64,000 nt of DNA from SIG603 sp963621245 (GCA_963621245.1 CAVFCW010000004.1:62001-126000), one strand, 5' to 3'. Counted from the stretch's first letter, positions 30,543 through 40,161 are shown. Program-made: numbers and translations. Notes: generated by a model not told the origin, from the sequence alone.

Positions 30543-30920
30543 ATGCTTTCGGGACTTCTTGCAAATTATCCTTTAGCTGTTTCCGTAATCCTTTTCGGAA
30601 TAGGCTTCTGCAATCTGCTTCTTCAGAAAAATCTGATCAAGAAAATTATCGGCTTCAACATTATGGACTCTGCGATTTATCTCTTTTTGGCACTTCAGGG
30701 CTACATCGAGGGAAGAATTGCGCCAATTGTCGTGGACGGCATTCAGCAGACGGACAAATATATCAATCCGATTCCTTCGGGACTTGTTCTCACGGGCATT
30801 GTCGTTTCGGTCTCCGTCTCGGCTGTTATGCTCTCGATCACAATAAGACTTTATCGCCGTTATCACACATTGAATCTCGATGAGATAAGCACGATAGTAA
30901 ACGAGGAGGACAGCAAATAA
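30543..30920 (+). CDS. mnhC: Mrp/Mnh-type antiporter subunit C (NuoK-like)
   Basis: A 125-aa, three-span NuoK-like protein. LKKxIGFNIMDSAIYLF-type sequence appears near residues 33-50 and the PIPSGLVLTGIVVSVSVSAVML segment (79-100) is typical of MrpC. The ATG at 30543 follows AGAGGAGGACTTTAAT. It shares one base with the next gene. A loop of about 20 residues between spans 2 and 3 (EGRIAPIVVDGIQQTDKYIN) is polar. Confidence 0.88.
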   Translation: MLSGLLANYPLAVSVILFGIGFCNLLLQKNLIKKIIGFNIMDSAIYLFLALQGYIEGRIAPIVVDGIQQTDKYINPIPSGLVLTGIVVSVSVSAVMLSITIRLYRRYHTLNLDEISTIVNEEDSK

Positions 30921-32437
30921 TGGAGCTTGTACAGTCCTTCCCGTCTTTCAGCATACTCATGTGTATGTTCGGAGGAATCATTACGTCTGCGGTTCACAAC
31001 GGCAAAGCCGCAAAAAAGATTAACACATGTCTTTTGGTTATCGTGACGATCATGAGCTTTTGCGTGCTCACATTCACGATTAAATCGGGAGACTACTACA
31101 TCTACCAAATGGGCAGATTTTCCGCTCCGTGGGGAAACGAACTGCGCATAGGAATTCTCGAGGCAATGATGGCATTTTTCTTCTGCGTCATCATGCTGCT
31201 CTCCATGGTGGGCGGTTCTCTCGAGAGAGAAAAAGAGATAGAAAAAGGAAAGGCAAATCTCTATTATGTTCTTGCCAATCTTCTCTTGAGCTCGCTTCTT
31301 GCCCTTGTTTACACCAACGACCTTTTCACCGCTTACGTTTTTATAGAGATAAACACAATCTCCGCCTGCGGACTTATCATGGTAAATCAGCACGGCAAAA
31401 ACATCGAGGCGGCGGCACGCTACATGGTTATGAGCCTTTTGGGTTCGGGTCTTGTTCTGCTCGGCCTTTGCTGGCTTTACAGCATAACGGGACATCTTCT
31501 CATGATGAATATTCATTCGGCTGTTGTGGCTCTCGTTCAAAACGGAAGCTATCACGTGCCGCTGGTCGTGTCGGTTACCATGATGGTAACGGGACTTGCG
31601 ATAAAATCGGCGCTTTTCCCATTTCACACTTGGCTGCCAGACGCTTACGGCTACTCCACGCTTTCGTCGGCGGCTATACTCTCGTCTCTCGTCTCAAAGG
31701 GCTATCTTTTCCTTGTCATCAAGATTTTCTACCGTGTTATCGGCTTCGACATAATCTACGATGAAAAAATAGTCGATGTTCTCTTTGTTTTCGGTATAGC
31801 GGGAATGATTTTCGGCTCGATTGACGCAATAAGAGAAAACGACATCAGACGAATGATAGCTTATTCTTCCGTGGCTCAGATTGGATATATCTACATGGGA
31901 TTCGGTCTCGGAACAACCTACGGAATGATAGCAAGCATTTACCACATTCTCGTCCATGCCGCAACAAAGTCTTTGCTGTTCATATGCGCCTCGGGACTTA
32001 CGGACGCTTCAAACGGCAAGCGGGATTTCCTAAGCCTTACCGGTGCGGCATACAGAAACAAGCTTGCGGGAGTCACCTTTATGGTGGGTTCGCTCTCGAT
32101 GATAGGTTTCCCCGCATTCGGCGGATTTATCAGCAAACTTCTTTTTGCCGAGGCCGGTGTCGAGTGCAAAAACAAAATGCTCCTCACATTCCTTGCGCTT
32201 GCCGTGAGCACAATCTTAAATGCGGTGTACTTCATGAAAACCGTTGTCAGAATTTATACTCCCGCCCACAAATCGAGAGTTAAAGTCGATACGGAAGGCT
32301 ACGAAAATATAAGCATGAAGATGCAGCCCGCAAAGAGTTTCTCCATGATTCTTTTAATCGTAATCAACTTCGTTTTGGGTCTTGCTTCCGATCCGATAGT
32401 CGATCTCATAAGCAAGGGCTTAGCCATGTTCTCATAA
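30920..32437 (+). CDS. proton-pumping antiporter-type subunit 1 (MrpD/NuoN-like)
   Basis: A 505-aa, roughly 14-span protein of the NuoL/M/N-MrpA/D family. The span-5 Glu is in AYVFIEINTISACGL and the span-7 Lys in LAIKSALFPFHTWLPDAY. A second Lys lies in LVSKGYLFLVIK and another in HAATKSLLF. All four residues of the half-channels that carry protons or Na+ are thus kept. It has no redox motifs. It is the first of four such subunits in tandem. Confidence 0.88.
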   Translation: MELVQSFPSFSILMCMFGGIITSAVHNGKAAKKINTCLLVIVTIMSFCVLTFTIKSGDYYIYQMGRFSAPWGNELRIGILEAMMAFFFCVIMLLSMVGGSLEREKEIEKGKANLYYVLANLLLSSLLALVYTNDLFTAYVFIEINTISACGLIMVNQHGKNIEAAARYMVMSLLGSGLVLLGLCWLYSITGHLLMMNIHSAVVALVQNGSYHVPLVVSVTMMVTGLAIKSALFPFHTWLPDAYGYSTLSSAAILSSLVSKGYLFLVIKIFYRVIGFDIIYDEKIVDVLFVFGIAGMIFGSIDAIRENDIRRMIAYSSVAQIGYIYMGFGLGTTYGMIASIYHILVHAATKSLLFICASGLTDASNGKRDFLSLTGAAYRNKLAGVTFMVGSLSMIGFPAFGGFISKLLFAEAGVECKNKMLLTFLALAVSTILNAVYFMKTVVRIYTPAHKSRVKVDTEGYENISMKMQPAKSFSMILLIVINFVLGLASDPIVDLISKGLAMFS

Positions 32438-32447
32438 GGAGGGGAAG

Positions 32448-33962
32448 ATGAATACTTTATTGATAGTTCCGTCGTTCCTCTCGGCGGTTGTGGGAATATG
32501 CGTCCTCGTTTCGTCTTTTCGTGATCACGCCCACTCGAAGGACTGGTTCGGCAAGAGCGTTCCCGAAAGCGGAATAAAAACGCTTCACGCCGTAACGCTT
32601 GCGACAATCGGAGTTTCTGCGGCAATAGCGATATTCTGCGCTTGGGCTCACATGAATACCGAACTTCACCTTTTCAGCTTTGTCGGCGGAATTCCCGTCT
32701 ACTTCAAAAACGATGAGATTTCGGCACTTTTTGTTACCGTGGCGTCTGTCGTCTGGCTTTCCATTTGCGTCTATGCGTTCAAGTACATGAAACACGAGGG
32801 CAACGAAAAACGCTTTTTCGGAATTTACATGATAGTTTTCGCCGTTGTAGTTGCGCTTTGTTTTTCGGGCAACCTCATAACTTTCTATTTCTGCTATGAG
32901 CTTATGACAATCACCTCAATGGTGCTTGTGCTTCACAGCGGAACAAGAGAGGCGATAATGGCGGCTCTCAAATATCTTTTCTATTCCATGGCCGGCGCTT
33001 ACTGCGCTCTTTACGGAATTTACATTCTCTATCAGAATACGGACAGCCTTACTTTCACCCCCGGCGGTACGCTCAATCTTCAGTCGGCTGAAAGCAACCG
33101 AACCATAGTGCTTATTGCGATATTCTTCATGCTCATCGGTTTCGGCGCAAAGGCGGGTATGCTTCCGCTTCACGGCTGGCTTCCGGCGGCTCATCCCGTT
33201 GCGCCCGCACCCGCTTCGGCGGCTCTCTCGGCGATTATCGTCAAGGGCGGCGTTTTGGCTGTTATCCGAACGGTTTATTACATCGTCGGCGCAGAATTCA
33301 TAAGAGGAACATGGGTTCAGTACGCTTGGATGGGTCTTGCACTCATGACCGTCCTGATGGGTTCTATGCTCGCTTACAAAGAAAAAGTTTTCAAAAAGCG
33401 ACTCGCTTATTCGACCGTATCTCAGGTATCTTACATTCTTTTCGGCTTGTCATGCTTGAGCGAGGGCGCGCTTGACGGTGCGCTTCTGCACGTGGTTTTC
33501 CACGCCGTGATAAAAACTTCGCTGTTTTTAACCGCAGGAATATTTATTTTCCGTACGGGCAAAACGAACGTCTCAGACTTTACGGCAATCGGAAAAAAAT
33601 ATCCCGTCACGCTTTGGGCGTTTACGCTTTCTTCGCTTGCGCTTATCGGTATTCCTCCTTGCAGCGGATTTATAAGCAAGTGGTATCTGGCACAGGGAGC
33701 ACTCGGCTCGAACATCGGCATTATGAGATTTGTCGGCCCGTGCGTGCTTCTTTTGAGTGCTCTTTTGACTGCCGGCTATCTGCTTCCGATTGCGATTAAC
33801 GGCTTTTTGCCCGGCAAGGAATGCACAATAAAAAGGGAAAAAGAGAAAATTGATTCCATGACGGTCGTGGTTTTCGTTATGGCGGTTCTCGCCGTGCTTC
33901 TCGGAATTTTTCCGAATCCGCTTATTAATTTTGTCGGCGGTATTTCCGCTGCCGTTCTTTAA
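32448..33962 (+). CDS. proton-pumping antiporter-type subunit 2 (MrpD/NuoM-like)
   Basis: A 504-aa family member. Key residues are the Glu in FYFCYELMTITSM and the Lys in FGAKAGMLPLHGWLPAAH, then a PVAPAPASAALSAIIVKGG motif with the channel Lys. GTREAIMAALKYLFYS resembles NuoM. AAGGAGGGG precedes the ATG. It is 10 bases after subunit 1. Confidence 0.88.
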   Translation: MNTLLIVPSFLSAVVGICVLVSSFRDHAHSKDWFGKSVPESGIKTLHAVTLATIGVSAAIAIFCAWAHMNTELHLFSFVGGIPVYFKNDEISALFVTVASVVWLSICVYAFKYMKHEGNEKRFFGIYMIVFAVVVALCFSGNLITFYFCYELMTITSMVLVLHSGTREAIMAALKYLFYSMAGAYCALYGIYILYQNTDSLTFTPGGTLNLQSAESNRTIVLIAIFFMLIGFGAKAGMLPLHGWLPAAHPVAPAPASAALSAIIVKGGVLAVIRTVYYIVGAEFIRGTWVQYAWMGLALMTVLMGSMLAYKEKVFKKRLAYSTVSQVSYILFGLSCLSEGALDGALLHVVFHAVIKTSLFLTAGIFIFRTGKTNVSDFTAIGKKYPVTLWAFTLSSLALIGIPPCSGFISKWYLAQGALGSNIGIMRFVGPCVLLLSALLTAGYLLPIAINGFLPGKECTIKREKEKIDSMTVVVFVMAVLAVLLGIFPNPLINFVGGISAAVL

Positions 33963-33974
33963 GGAGGTACAAAT

Positions 33975-35456
33975 ATGCCGTCATATATGATGTTAGCTGC
34001 TGTACTTATCCCGATAGTCAGCGGAATTTCGGTTATGCTGATACCGTTCAAATCGGCAAGGGCAAGAAATGTTTACATCGAGATATTCACACTTATAACC
34101 TCGGTAATCATTTTTGCTTTGATATTCAACCGTCCCGAGGGATCTATCACCATTTTCAGATTTACGGGACAACTCACCATAGGACTCTCTCTTGACAGAG
34201 TGGGATCTGTTTTCTCGGTTATAATTGCTTTCTTGTGGCCGTTTGCGAATTTGTATGCGTTCGAGTACATGGAGCATGACTCAAGACAGCACATGTTCTT
34301 CGGGTTTTATCTAATAACCTACGGCGTCACTGCGGGCATTGCCATGAGCGAGGGCATTGTCTCTATGTACTTCTTCTATGAGCTTCTCACCATGGTCACT
34401 ATTCCGCTTGTCATTCACGAGTTAAACCCCGAGTCCGTTTATGCAACAAGAACCTATATGTATTATTCTTTGGGTGGTGCGGCTTTTGCGTTTATCGGCA
34501 TGATATTCATTCTCATGTTCGGCACAAGTCACAGCTTTGTGCCCGGCGGCGTTCTCGATATGACCGAAGTCGACTCAAGAACGAATTTGATGCTTATAGT
34601 TTACGTTCTCTGCTTTTGCGGTTTCTCCGTCAAGGCGGCGATGTTCCCGTTCTCCGATTGGCTTCCCAAGGCGGGCGTTGCGCCAACTCCCGTTACGGCT
34701 TTGCTTCACGCCGTTGCGGTTGTTAAAGCCGGTGCGTTCGCCACGGTTCGAATCACATATTTCTGTTTCGGCACGGAGTTTTTGAAAGGAACATGGGCGC
34801 AGTACCTTCTCATGGGGCTTACTTCGTTCACGATAGTTTACGGCTGTTCCAGAGCACTCAAGGAGACTCATTTTAAAAGGCGTCTTGCATGGTCTACCGT
34901 CTCGAATTTGTCGTACATCATGTTCGGCGTTGTCATAATGACCCCCGAGGGACTAACGGGCGGACTTTGCCACATGATTGTTCACGCACTTGTTAAAATC
35001 ACTGCGTTTTTCTGCGCCGGTGCGGTCATTCACCGTGCGAATAAGAATTATATCTACGAGCTTGACGGTTTGGGCAGAAGAATGCCTTTGACGTTTATCG
35101 TTTACACCATATCGGGCTTTGCACTGATGGGCGTGCCGGGACTTGCGGGATTTACCAGCAAGTGGAGCCTGGCTCATGCGGCTACGACAAGCGGCAATTT
35201 CATGGGATATGTCGGTTTGGGATGCATTCTTATTTCTGCACTTCTCACGGCGATTTACATGTTGACCGTTTCCGTGCGTGCGTTCTTCCCCGGAAAGGAT
35301 TTTGATCATTCCACAATTTCTAAGGACATAAGCGATCCCACATGGAGAATGCTTGTTCCGCTCTTTGTGTTCGTTGTTTTGATGTTTGTTATCGGACTTT
35401 GCCCGAGCTTGCTCACAAACGCAGTCGAAAGCGTTGTAAGCAGTGTGATTTCTTGA
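33975..35456 (+). CDS. proton-pumping antiporter-type subunit 3 (MrpD/NuoM-like)
   Basis: A 493-aa family member with the Glu in YFFYELLTMVTIP and Lys in FSVKAAMFPFSDWLPKAG. In the following helix, PTPVTALLHAVAVVKAGAF keeps the channel Lys. HALVKITAFFCAG has the family's late Lys. AAGGAGGTACAAAT precedes the ATG. Spacing to both neighbours is 12-13 bases. Confidence 0.88.
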   Translation: MPSYMMLAAVLIPIVSGISVMLIPFKSARARNVYIEIFTLITSVIIFALIFNRPEGSITIFRFTGQLTIGLSLDRVGSVFSVIIAFLWPFANLYAFEYMEHDSRQHMFFGFYLITYGVTAGIAMSEGIVSMYFFYELLTMVTIPLVIHELNPESVYATRTYMYYSLGGAAFAFIGMIFILMFGTSHSFVPGGVLDMTEVDSRTNLMLIVYVLCFCGFSVKAAMFPFSDWLPKAGVAPTPVTALLHAVAVVKAGAFATVRITYFCFGTEFLKGTWAQYLLMGLTSFTIVYGCSRALKETHFKRRLAWSTVSNLSYIMFGVVIMTPEGLTGGLCHMIVHALVKITAFFCAGAVIHRANKNYIYELDGLGRRMPLTFIVYTISGFALMGVPGLAGFTSKWSLAHAATTSGNFMGYVGLGCILISALLTAIYMLTVSVRAFFPGKDFDHSTISKDISDPTWRMLVPLFVFVVLMFVIGLCPSLLTNAVESVVSSVIS

Positions 35457-35469
35457 CGGAGGTGGAAAA

Positions 35470-37410
35470 ATGAAAACAATGCTTCCCGCAGTTTTGGTTT
35501 TGCTTCCGTTCTTGGGTGCGCTCTTCGGCGGAATAATCGGCACGAAAAACGAAAAGGCAAGAGATTATTTTGCCGATATAATCGTGATTGCCGAGTTCGT
35601 GATAATGACATTCTCGTTTATCAAATTCAGCGCAACCTACGGAGACTACTGCCACATAGGTGAGATTTGCGGTTTCGGTCTCAATTTCACCTTTGACGGA
35701 TTCCGACTTCTCTACGGACTTGTTGCGGCGTTTATGTGGATGATGACCACGATACTTTCAAGAGAGTATTTCACTCATCACGACAACCGCAACCGATTTT
35801 ATATCTTTATGCTCCTCACGCTTGGGGCAACGATGGGCGTTTTTCTCTCGTCCGATCTGTTCACAACGTTTATATTCTTCGAGATTATGAGCTTCACATC
35901 CTATGTGTGGGTCGCTCAGGAGGAAACTCCCGGTGCGCTTCGGGCGGCGGCAACATATCTCGGAGTAGCCGTTATCGGCGGACTTGTAATGCTCATGGGC
36001 ATATTCATGCTTTACTTTAAGCTTGGCACGCTTGAGATGAGCGAACTTCTCTCGGCTTCTTCTGCCGTAACGAACAAAGCTTATCTTTACGTTGCCGGTG
36101 CTTTTCTCACCTTCGGCTTCGGCGCAAAGGCCGGCGCATTTCCGCTTCACATTTGGCTTCCCAAGGCTCATCCCGTTGCACCGGCTCCCGCTAGCGCATT
36201 GCTTTCGGGCATACTCACAAAGTCGGGCGTCTTCGGCGTGATAGTCGTAAGCTTCAATATTTTCCTCGGTGACGCCGCATGGGGAAAGTGGATACTTGCG
36301 ATAGGCGTTCTCACGATGTTCGGCGGCGCTCTGCTTGCGGTTTTCTCGGTCGATTTGAAGAGAACTCTCGCTTGCTCGTCCATGTCGCAGATTGGATTTA
36401 TTCTTGTCGGAATCGGCACGGCTAATATTCTCGATGAAGAAATTTTCCTTGCCGTGCACGGCTCACTGCTTCACATGGTCAATCACTCGCTTATCAAGCT
36501 TGTGCTTTTTATGGCTGCCGGTGTTATCTACATGAACACTCATGCGCTTGACCTCAACGATATTCGCGGTTTCGGAAGAAAAAAGCCTGCGCTCATGATT
36601 ATTTTCCTAGTCGGTGCGCTTGCAATCGGCGGCGTTCCGATGTTCGGCGGTTACATAAGCAAGACGCTTCTTCACGAGAGCATACTTTTGTGCGAGTTCG
36701 GCGGAAAATACAACTGGACAAAAATCGTGGAGTGGATATTTCTCTTGAGCGGCGGCCTCACGGTTGCTTATATGACCAAGCTTTTTGTCGCCGTCTTTGT
36801 TGAAAAGAACGAGGACGAAAAAAAGCAGAAAAAGTTTGACGAGAACAAGAAATACATGAATTTCGAGTCGGCTTTTGCGCTCGGTGGTTCGGCGTTGGTG
36901 CTTTTTGTCTGGGGACTTTTCCCGTATAAATTTATGGACAAGGCGGCTCGCCTCGGAGAAAGCTTTTTCGACTACTCGGGAGAAACCGAAAAAATCAACT
37001 ATTTCAGTCTTGAGAATCTGAAGGGTGCTTTTATCTCGATAGCAATCGGAGCGATTGTTTATTTTGTGATTGTCAGACCGCTTTTGATGAAAGACAAGAG
37101 ATATGTGAACCTTTGGCCGAAGTGGTGGGATACCGAGGACTACATTTACCGTCCGCTTTTGCTGATTGTGATTCCGAATGTTCTCACGTTCTTCTGCCGC
37201 ATTTGCGACAGCCTTGTGGACATCATCGTTTGGGGATTGAGAAAAACGATTTACCGAGACTCAAAGATTCCGTGGCTTAAGCGACCGAAGAATATGAAAT
37301 ATCAGTACATGAGAGAAACCACAAGCATTATTCAGAGAAGTATTTCTTACGGATTTATGCTTTTCGGATTGGGACTAATAATAACGGTGCTTTATCTCAT
37401 ACTCGCTTGA
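35470..37410 (+). CDS. large antiporter-type subunit 4 (MrpA/NuoL-like N-terminal type)
   Basis: A 646-aa protein, the longest of the four. The core keeps Glu in FIFFEIMSFTSYV and Lys in FGAKAGAFPLHIWLPKAH, plus PVAPAPASALLSGILTKSG. After the 14-span core it has an extra C-terminal part (about 500-646) with a hydrophilic KDKRYVNLWPKWWDTEDYIYRP segment and a last span, like NuoL/MbhH. It lacks the MbhD/MbhE tail of true MrpA, which is supplied by separate genes upstream. It closes the operon at the terminator at 37432. Confidence 0.88.
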   Translation: MKTMLPAVLVLLPFLGALFGGIIGTKNEKARDYFADIIVIAEFVIMTFSFIKFSATYGDYCHIGEICGFGLNFTFDGFRLLYGLVAAFMWMMTTILSREYFTHHDNRNRFYIFMLLTLGATMGVFLSSDLFTTFIFFEIMSFTSYVWVAQEETPGALRAAATYLGVAVIGGLVMLMGIFMLYFKLGTLEMSELLSASSAVTNKAYLYVAGAFLTFGFGAKAGAFPLHIWLPKAHPVAPAPASALLSGILTKSGVFGVIVVSFNIFLGDAAWGKWILAIGVLTMFGGALLAVFSVDLKRTLACSSMSQIGFILVGIGTANILDEEIFLAVHGSLLHMVNHSLIKLVLFMAAGVIYMNTHALDLNDIRGFGRKKPALMIIFLVGALAIGGVPMFGGYISKTLLHESILLCEFGGKYNWTKIVEWIFLLSGGLTVAYMTKLFVAVFVEKNEDEKKQKKFDENKKYMNFESAFALGGSALVLFVWGLFPYKFMDKAARLGESFFDYSGETEKINYFSLENLKGAFISIAIGAIVYFVIVRPLLMKDKRYVNLWPKWWDTEDYIYRPLLLIVIPNVLTFFCRICDSLVDIIVWGLRKTIYRDSKIPWLKRPKNMKYQYMRETTSIIQRSISYGFMLFGLGLIITVLYLILA

Positions 37411-37431
37411 TATTTTGAATAAGTTAAATTT

Positions 37432-37478
37432 GGGCTGTGTGCAATTTTAATGATTGCGCACAGCCCTATTTGTTTTTA
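37432..37478 (+). terminator. terminator of the Mrp-like operon
   Basis: GGGCTGTGTGCAAT pairs with ATTGCGCACAGCCC (one wobble) around TTTAATG, then TATTTGTTTTT. Confidence 0.85.
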
Positions 37479-37494
37479 CGGCAAGAAATATAAA

Positions 37495-37523
37495 TTGAAC
37501 AGTCTCTATTTCGGTGCTATAAT
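37495..37523 (+). promoter_or_regulatory. promoter of the C39-fold gene cluster
   Basis: TTGAAC, 17-bp spacer, TATAAT. It likely drives the closely spaced genes from 37565 onward. Confidence 0.75.
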
Positions 37524-37564
37524 CTAATTGCTTATTTTATTCGGACGAAACGGAGGAAAATATT

Positions 37565-38146
37565 ATGATTTATATCAATCAGCTTGAAAGAAAAGAAATT
37601 CCGTTTGAGCACGACCTCGATAACGGCGGTGCCGGCGAATACTCAAATGTTGCCGCAGCAGGATGCGGCCCGTGCAGCGTCTGCATGGTTATCAATAATA
37701 TGACTATGGATACTCCTTCGCTTGAGGAGATAATTAATCTTGTATATGAGGCAAAGGCAAACAGAGAGCCGGGAACGGATATGAAGCTTTTGGCTCCGCT
37801 TGTAGCCGAGAGATTTAATCTTGACTATAAATCCACGGATAACATCGGCGAGCTTATCGCTCACCTTCAAAACGGAGGCATGGCTGTCGCAAATGTCGGC
37901 GGCGACAGAGAGGGCCACATCGGTGTGTTTTCTCATGGCGGTCACTACATTGCGGTTATCGGTTTTGTAAACGGCGAGCTTTGCATTTTAGATCCGTCAT
38001 ACAAGACGGATAAATTTAACGAGGACGGAAGAAGAGGATTAATAAGAGAAATTCCGCCTTACCTTTACTGCGCTCCCGAGGTTCTTGTGAGGGATACCGA
38101 GAACAGAACTCCCGGTTACTATCTTTTTTCGAGGAAGTCAAAATAA
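37565..38146 (+). CDS. C39-like cysteine peptidase-fold protein, cytoplasmic
   Basis: A 193-aa protein whose conserved spots fit the C39/papain-like fold: Cys34 in AAGCGPCSV, His127 in HGGHYIAVIG and Asp143 in LCILDPSYK. It has no signal peptide and no membrane span, unlike most secreted C39_2 proteins. It could be a peptidase or an amidase acting inside the cell; the substrate is unknown. CGGAGGAAAATATT precedes the ATG. The stop TAA shares a base with the next start, so it is coupled to the small acidic protein. Confidence 0.7.
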   Translation: MIYINQLERKEIPFEHDLDNGGAGEYSNVAAAGCGPCSVCMVINNMTMDTPSLEEIINLVYEAKANREPGTDMKLLAPLVAERFNLDYKSTDNIGELIAHLQNGGMAVANVGGDREGHIGVFSHGGHYIAVIGFVNGELCILDPSYKTDKFNEDGRRGLIREIPPYLYCAPEVLVRDTENRTPGYYLFSRKSK

Positions 38147-38460
38147 TGGCAAGTTATAAAGGAGAGGGCGGAGAATACGAGATTATCGCCTTCACGATTA
38201 CGGATATAGACGAGAGCGAGCAGGTGTACGAGGGTTATGCCGTTGAATATGCCGACGATGAGGATATAGATATTCTCGAGAGCTTTGACGATTTGGGCGA
38301 GGCAAACGAGGCTTTTTATAACGACGACAACGCCTACTACAAAACCCTTCAAAAGAAAGGCGAAGACTTTGTTTGTTCTTTCGTGAGAGAGTGTGTGATT
38401 TGTCACAGGGATACAGGCAGAATTTTAGCGGTTTCGCATGTGATTCCCGAGGGAAAATAA
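38146..38460 (+). CDS. small acidic protein of unknown function (104 aa)
   Basis: A 104-aa soluble protein rich in Asp and Glu (about one third of residues 20-70). It has three Cys late in the chain (CSFVRECVICHRD) and a C-terminal GRILAVSHVIPEGK. I do not recognise a family. One-base overlap with the C39-like gene before it and a one-base gap to the AEC transporter after it place it firmly in the operon. It might be a partner or substrate of the C39-like protein; that is inference only. Confidence 0.7.
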   Translation: MASYKGEGGEYEIIAFTITDIDESEQVYEGYAVEYADDEDIDILESFDDLGEANEAFYNDDNAYYKTLQKKGEDFVCSFVRECVICHRDTGRILAVSHVIPEGK

Positions 38461-38461
38461 A

Positions 38462-39388
38462 ATGGCTGTAACGATACTTTTGATAAAAAAGATAATTTCG
38501 CTTTTTATCATAATGATGGTGGGCGTTCTAATGGTGCGCCTTAAACTTCTAAAACCGGAGGACTCAAAGCCGCTGTCGGTTTTGATGCTCTATGCCGTTG
38601 TGCCGTGCACGATACTCAATGCGTTTCAGGTTGATTACACGCCAAATGTTTTGAGGGGGCTTGCGCTCACGGTGGCTTGCGCCACCTTTACGCATTTATT
38701 CTGGCTTGTTTTGATTAAGCTTTTGGAAAAAACGCTCAAGACGGATGTAATCGAGAATATGTCGATAATGTACACCAATGCGGGGAATTTGATTATTCCT
38801 ATTGTGACAAGCGTTTTGGGCGAGGATATGGTTATATATTCTGTCGGCTACATGGGAATTCAGCTTATTTTTATGTGGACGCACCTTGTCTCGCAAATGA
38901 GGGGAAGCCGTGGCTTTGACTTTAAGAAGATAATTACAAATGTAAATTTGATAGTCGTTTTTATTGGCATAGTGATTTTCTTAACTCAGTTTAAATTTCC
39001 GTCTTTTGTTCAGGATGCACTCAGCTCCATAAGCTCCACAATAGGCCCGCTTGCCATGATAGTAATAGGAATGCTCATCGGCGGAATAAAATTAAAGGAA
39101 ATTGTTGTCTACAGGCGTGTTTGGCTCGTAACATTTTTGCGGCTTATAGTTTTTCCGCTCACTATACTTTTGATATTAAAGCTTGTGCCGTTATGGACGG
39201 CTGTTGACGGCGGAAAAGAAATTTTGCTCGTGTTTTTCCTCGCTTGCGTCACTCCGTCGGCATCAACCGTCACTCAGATGGCTCAGGTTTTTGAAAACGA
39301 CGCCCGCTATGCAAGCGCAATAAATGTTATTTCAACGCTTGCAAGTCTTGTTACCATGCCTTTGATGGTAATGCTCTATCAGCTTTAA
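38462..39388 (+). CDS. AEC-family transporter (auxin efflux carrier type)
   Basis: A 308-aa membrane protein with about ten spans in two repeats. Typical features are the MVGVLMVRLKLLKPEDSKPLSVLMLYAVVPCTIL start, the NAGNLIIPIV motif near 105 and FLACVTPSASTVTQMAQVF near residue 260. Bacterial members export or import organic acids such as malate or malonate. Substrate cannot be told here. Confidence 0.88.
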   Translation: MAVTILLIKKIISLFIIMMVGVLMVRLKLLKPEDSKPLSVLMLYAVVPCTILNAFQVDYTPNVLRGLALTVACATFTHLFWLVLIKLLEKTLKTDVIENMSIMYTNAGNLIIPIVTSVLGEDMVIYSVGYMGIQLIFMWTHLVSQMRGSRGFDFKKIITNVNLIVVFIGIVIFLTQFKFPSFVQDALSSISSTIGPLAMIVIGMLIGGIKLKEIVVYRRVWLVTFLRLIVFPLTILLILKLVPLWTAVDGGKEILLVFFLACVTPSASTVTQMAQVFENDARYASAINVISTLASLVTMPLMVMLYQL

Positions 39389-39429
39389 AATACTTAAAGA
39401 GTCGCATAAAAGAAAGAGAGAATTTATAA

Positions 39430-40152
39430 ATGGAAAACAAAATAACAACGGTACTTTTTGACCTTGACGGAACTTTGCTCCCCATGGACGAAATATACTT
39501 TTCAAAGCTGTATTTTGCTGCAATGGCAAAAAAGCTTGCGCCTTACGGCTACGAGGCTCAAAGCCTTATGAAAGCGGTTAGATGCGGCGTTGTCGCCATG
39601 CATCAAAATGACGGAAGCGATCTCAACAAAAACAAGTTTTGGAAGGCGTTCGCCTCTGTTTTGGGCGAGGATAAGCTCAAAGATATGCCCGTTTTCGAGG
39701 AATTTTACAGAACAGACTTTGTGGCGGCAAAGGAAAGCTGCGGCTTTAACCCAAAAGCAAAGGAGACGGTCGATTACATAAAGTCAAAAGGCTTTAGGGT
39801 GGCTCTTGCCACGAATCCGATTTTTCCCTCGATTGCAACCGAGAGAAGAATTAAGTGGGCGGGACTTGATAAGAGCGACTTTGAGCTTTTTACAACCTAC
39901 GAGAATTACAGCTACTGCAAGCCGAACCCGAAATATTACTCCGAGGTGTGCGAAAAGCTGAATGTCGATCCGAAAAACTGCCTGATGATAGGTAATGACG
40001 CAACAGAGGACACGGCAGCCGAAAAACTCGGCATTAGGGTGTTTCTTTTAACCGACTGTTTGATAAATAACAACGGCGTCGATATAAGCGCTTACCCAAA
40101 TGGCGGATTTGACGACCTCAAAAAGTATATTGATGAAATTATTGGAGAGTGA
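39430..40152 (+). CDS. HAD-family phosphatase
   Basis: A 240-aa HAD hydrolase. Motif I FDLDGTLLPMD (Asp11 nucleophile, Asp13) and motif II ALATNP are clear, with a Lys in CKPNPKYY and motif IV MIGNDATEDTAA. A helical cap lies between residues 18 and 100. A small phosphorylated metabolite is the likely substrate. It is 10 bases before the pyridoxal kinase-like gene and may act with it. Confidence 0.88.
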   Translation: MENKITTVLFDLDGTLLPMDEIYFSKLYFAAMAKKLAPYGYEAQSLMKAVRCGVVAMHQNDGSDLNKNKFWKAFASVLGEDKLKDMPVFEEFYRTDFVAAKESCGFNPKAKETVDYIKSKGFRVALATNPIFPSIATERRIKWAGLDKSDFELFTTYENYSYCKPNPKYYSEVCEKLNVDPKNCLMIGNDATEDTAAEKLGIRVFLLTDCLINNNGVDISAYPNGGFDDLKKYIDEIIGE

Positions 40153-40161
40153 GAAAGGCGT

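Noticed and set aside
28145..37410. Membrane-bound hydrogenase or formate hydrogenlyase
   Set aside because: No NiFe large or small subunit, no Fe-S subunit and no maturation gene is present; the operon ends at a terminator.
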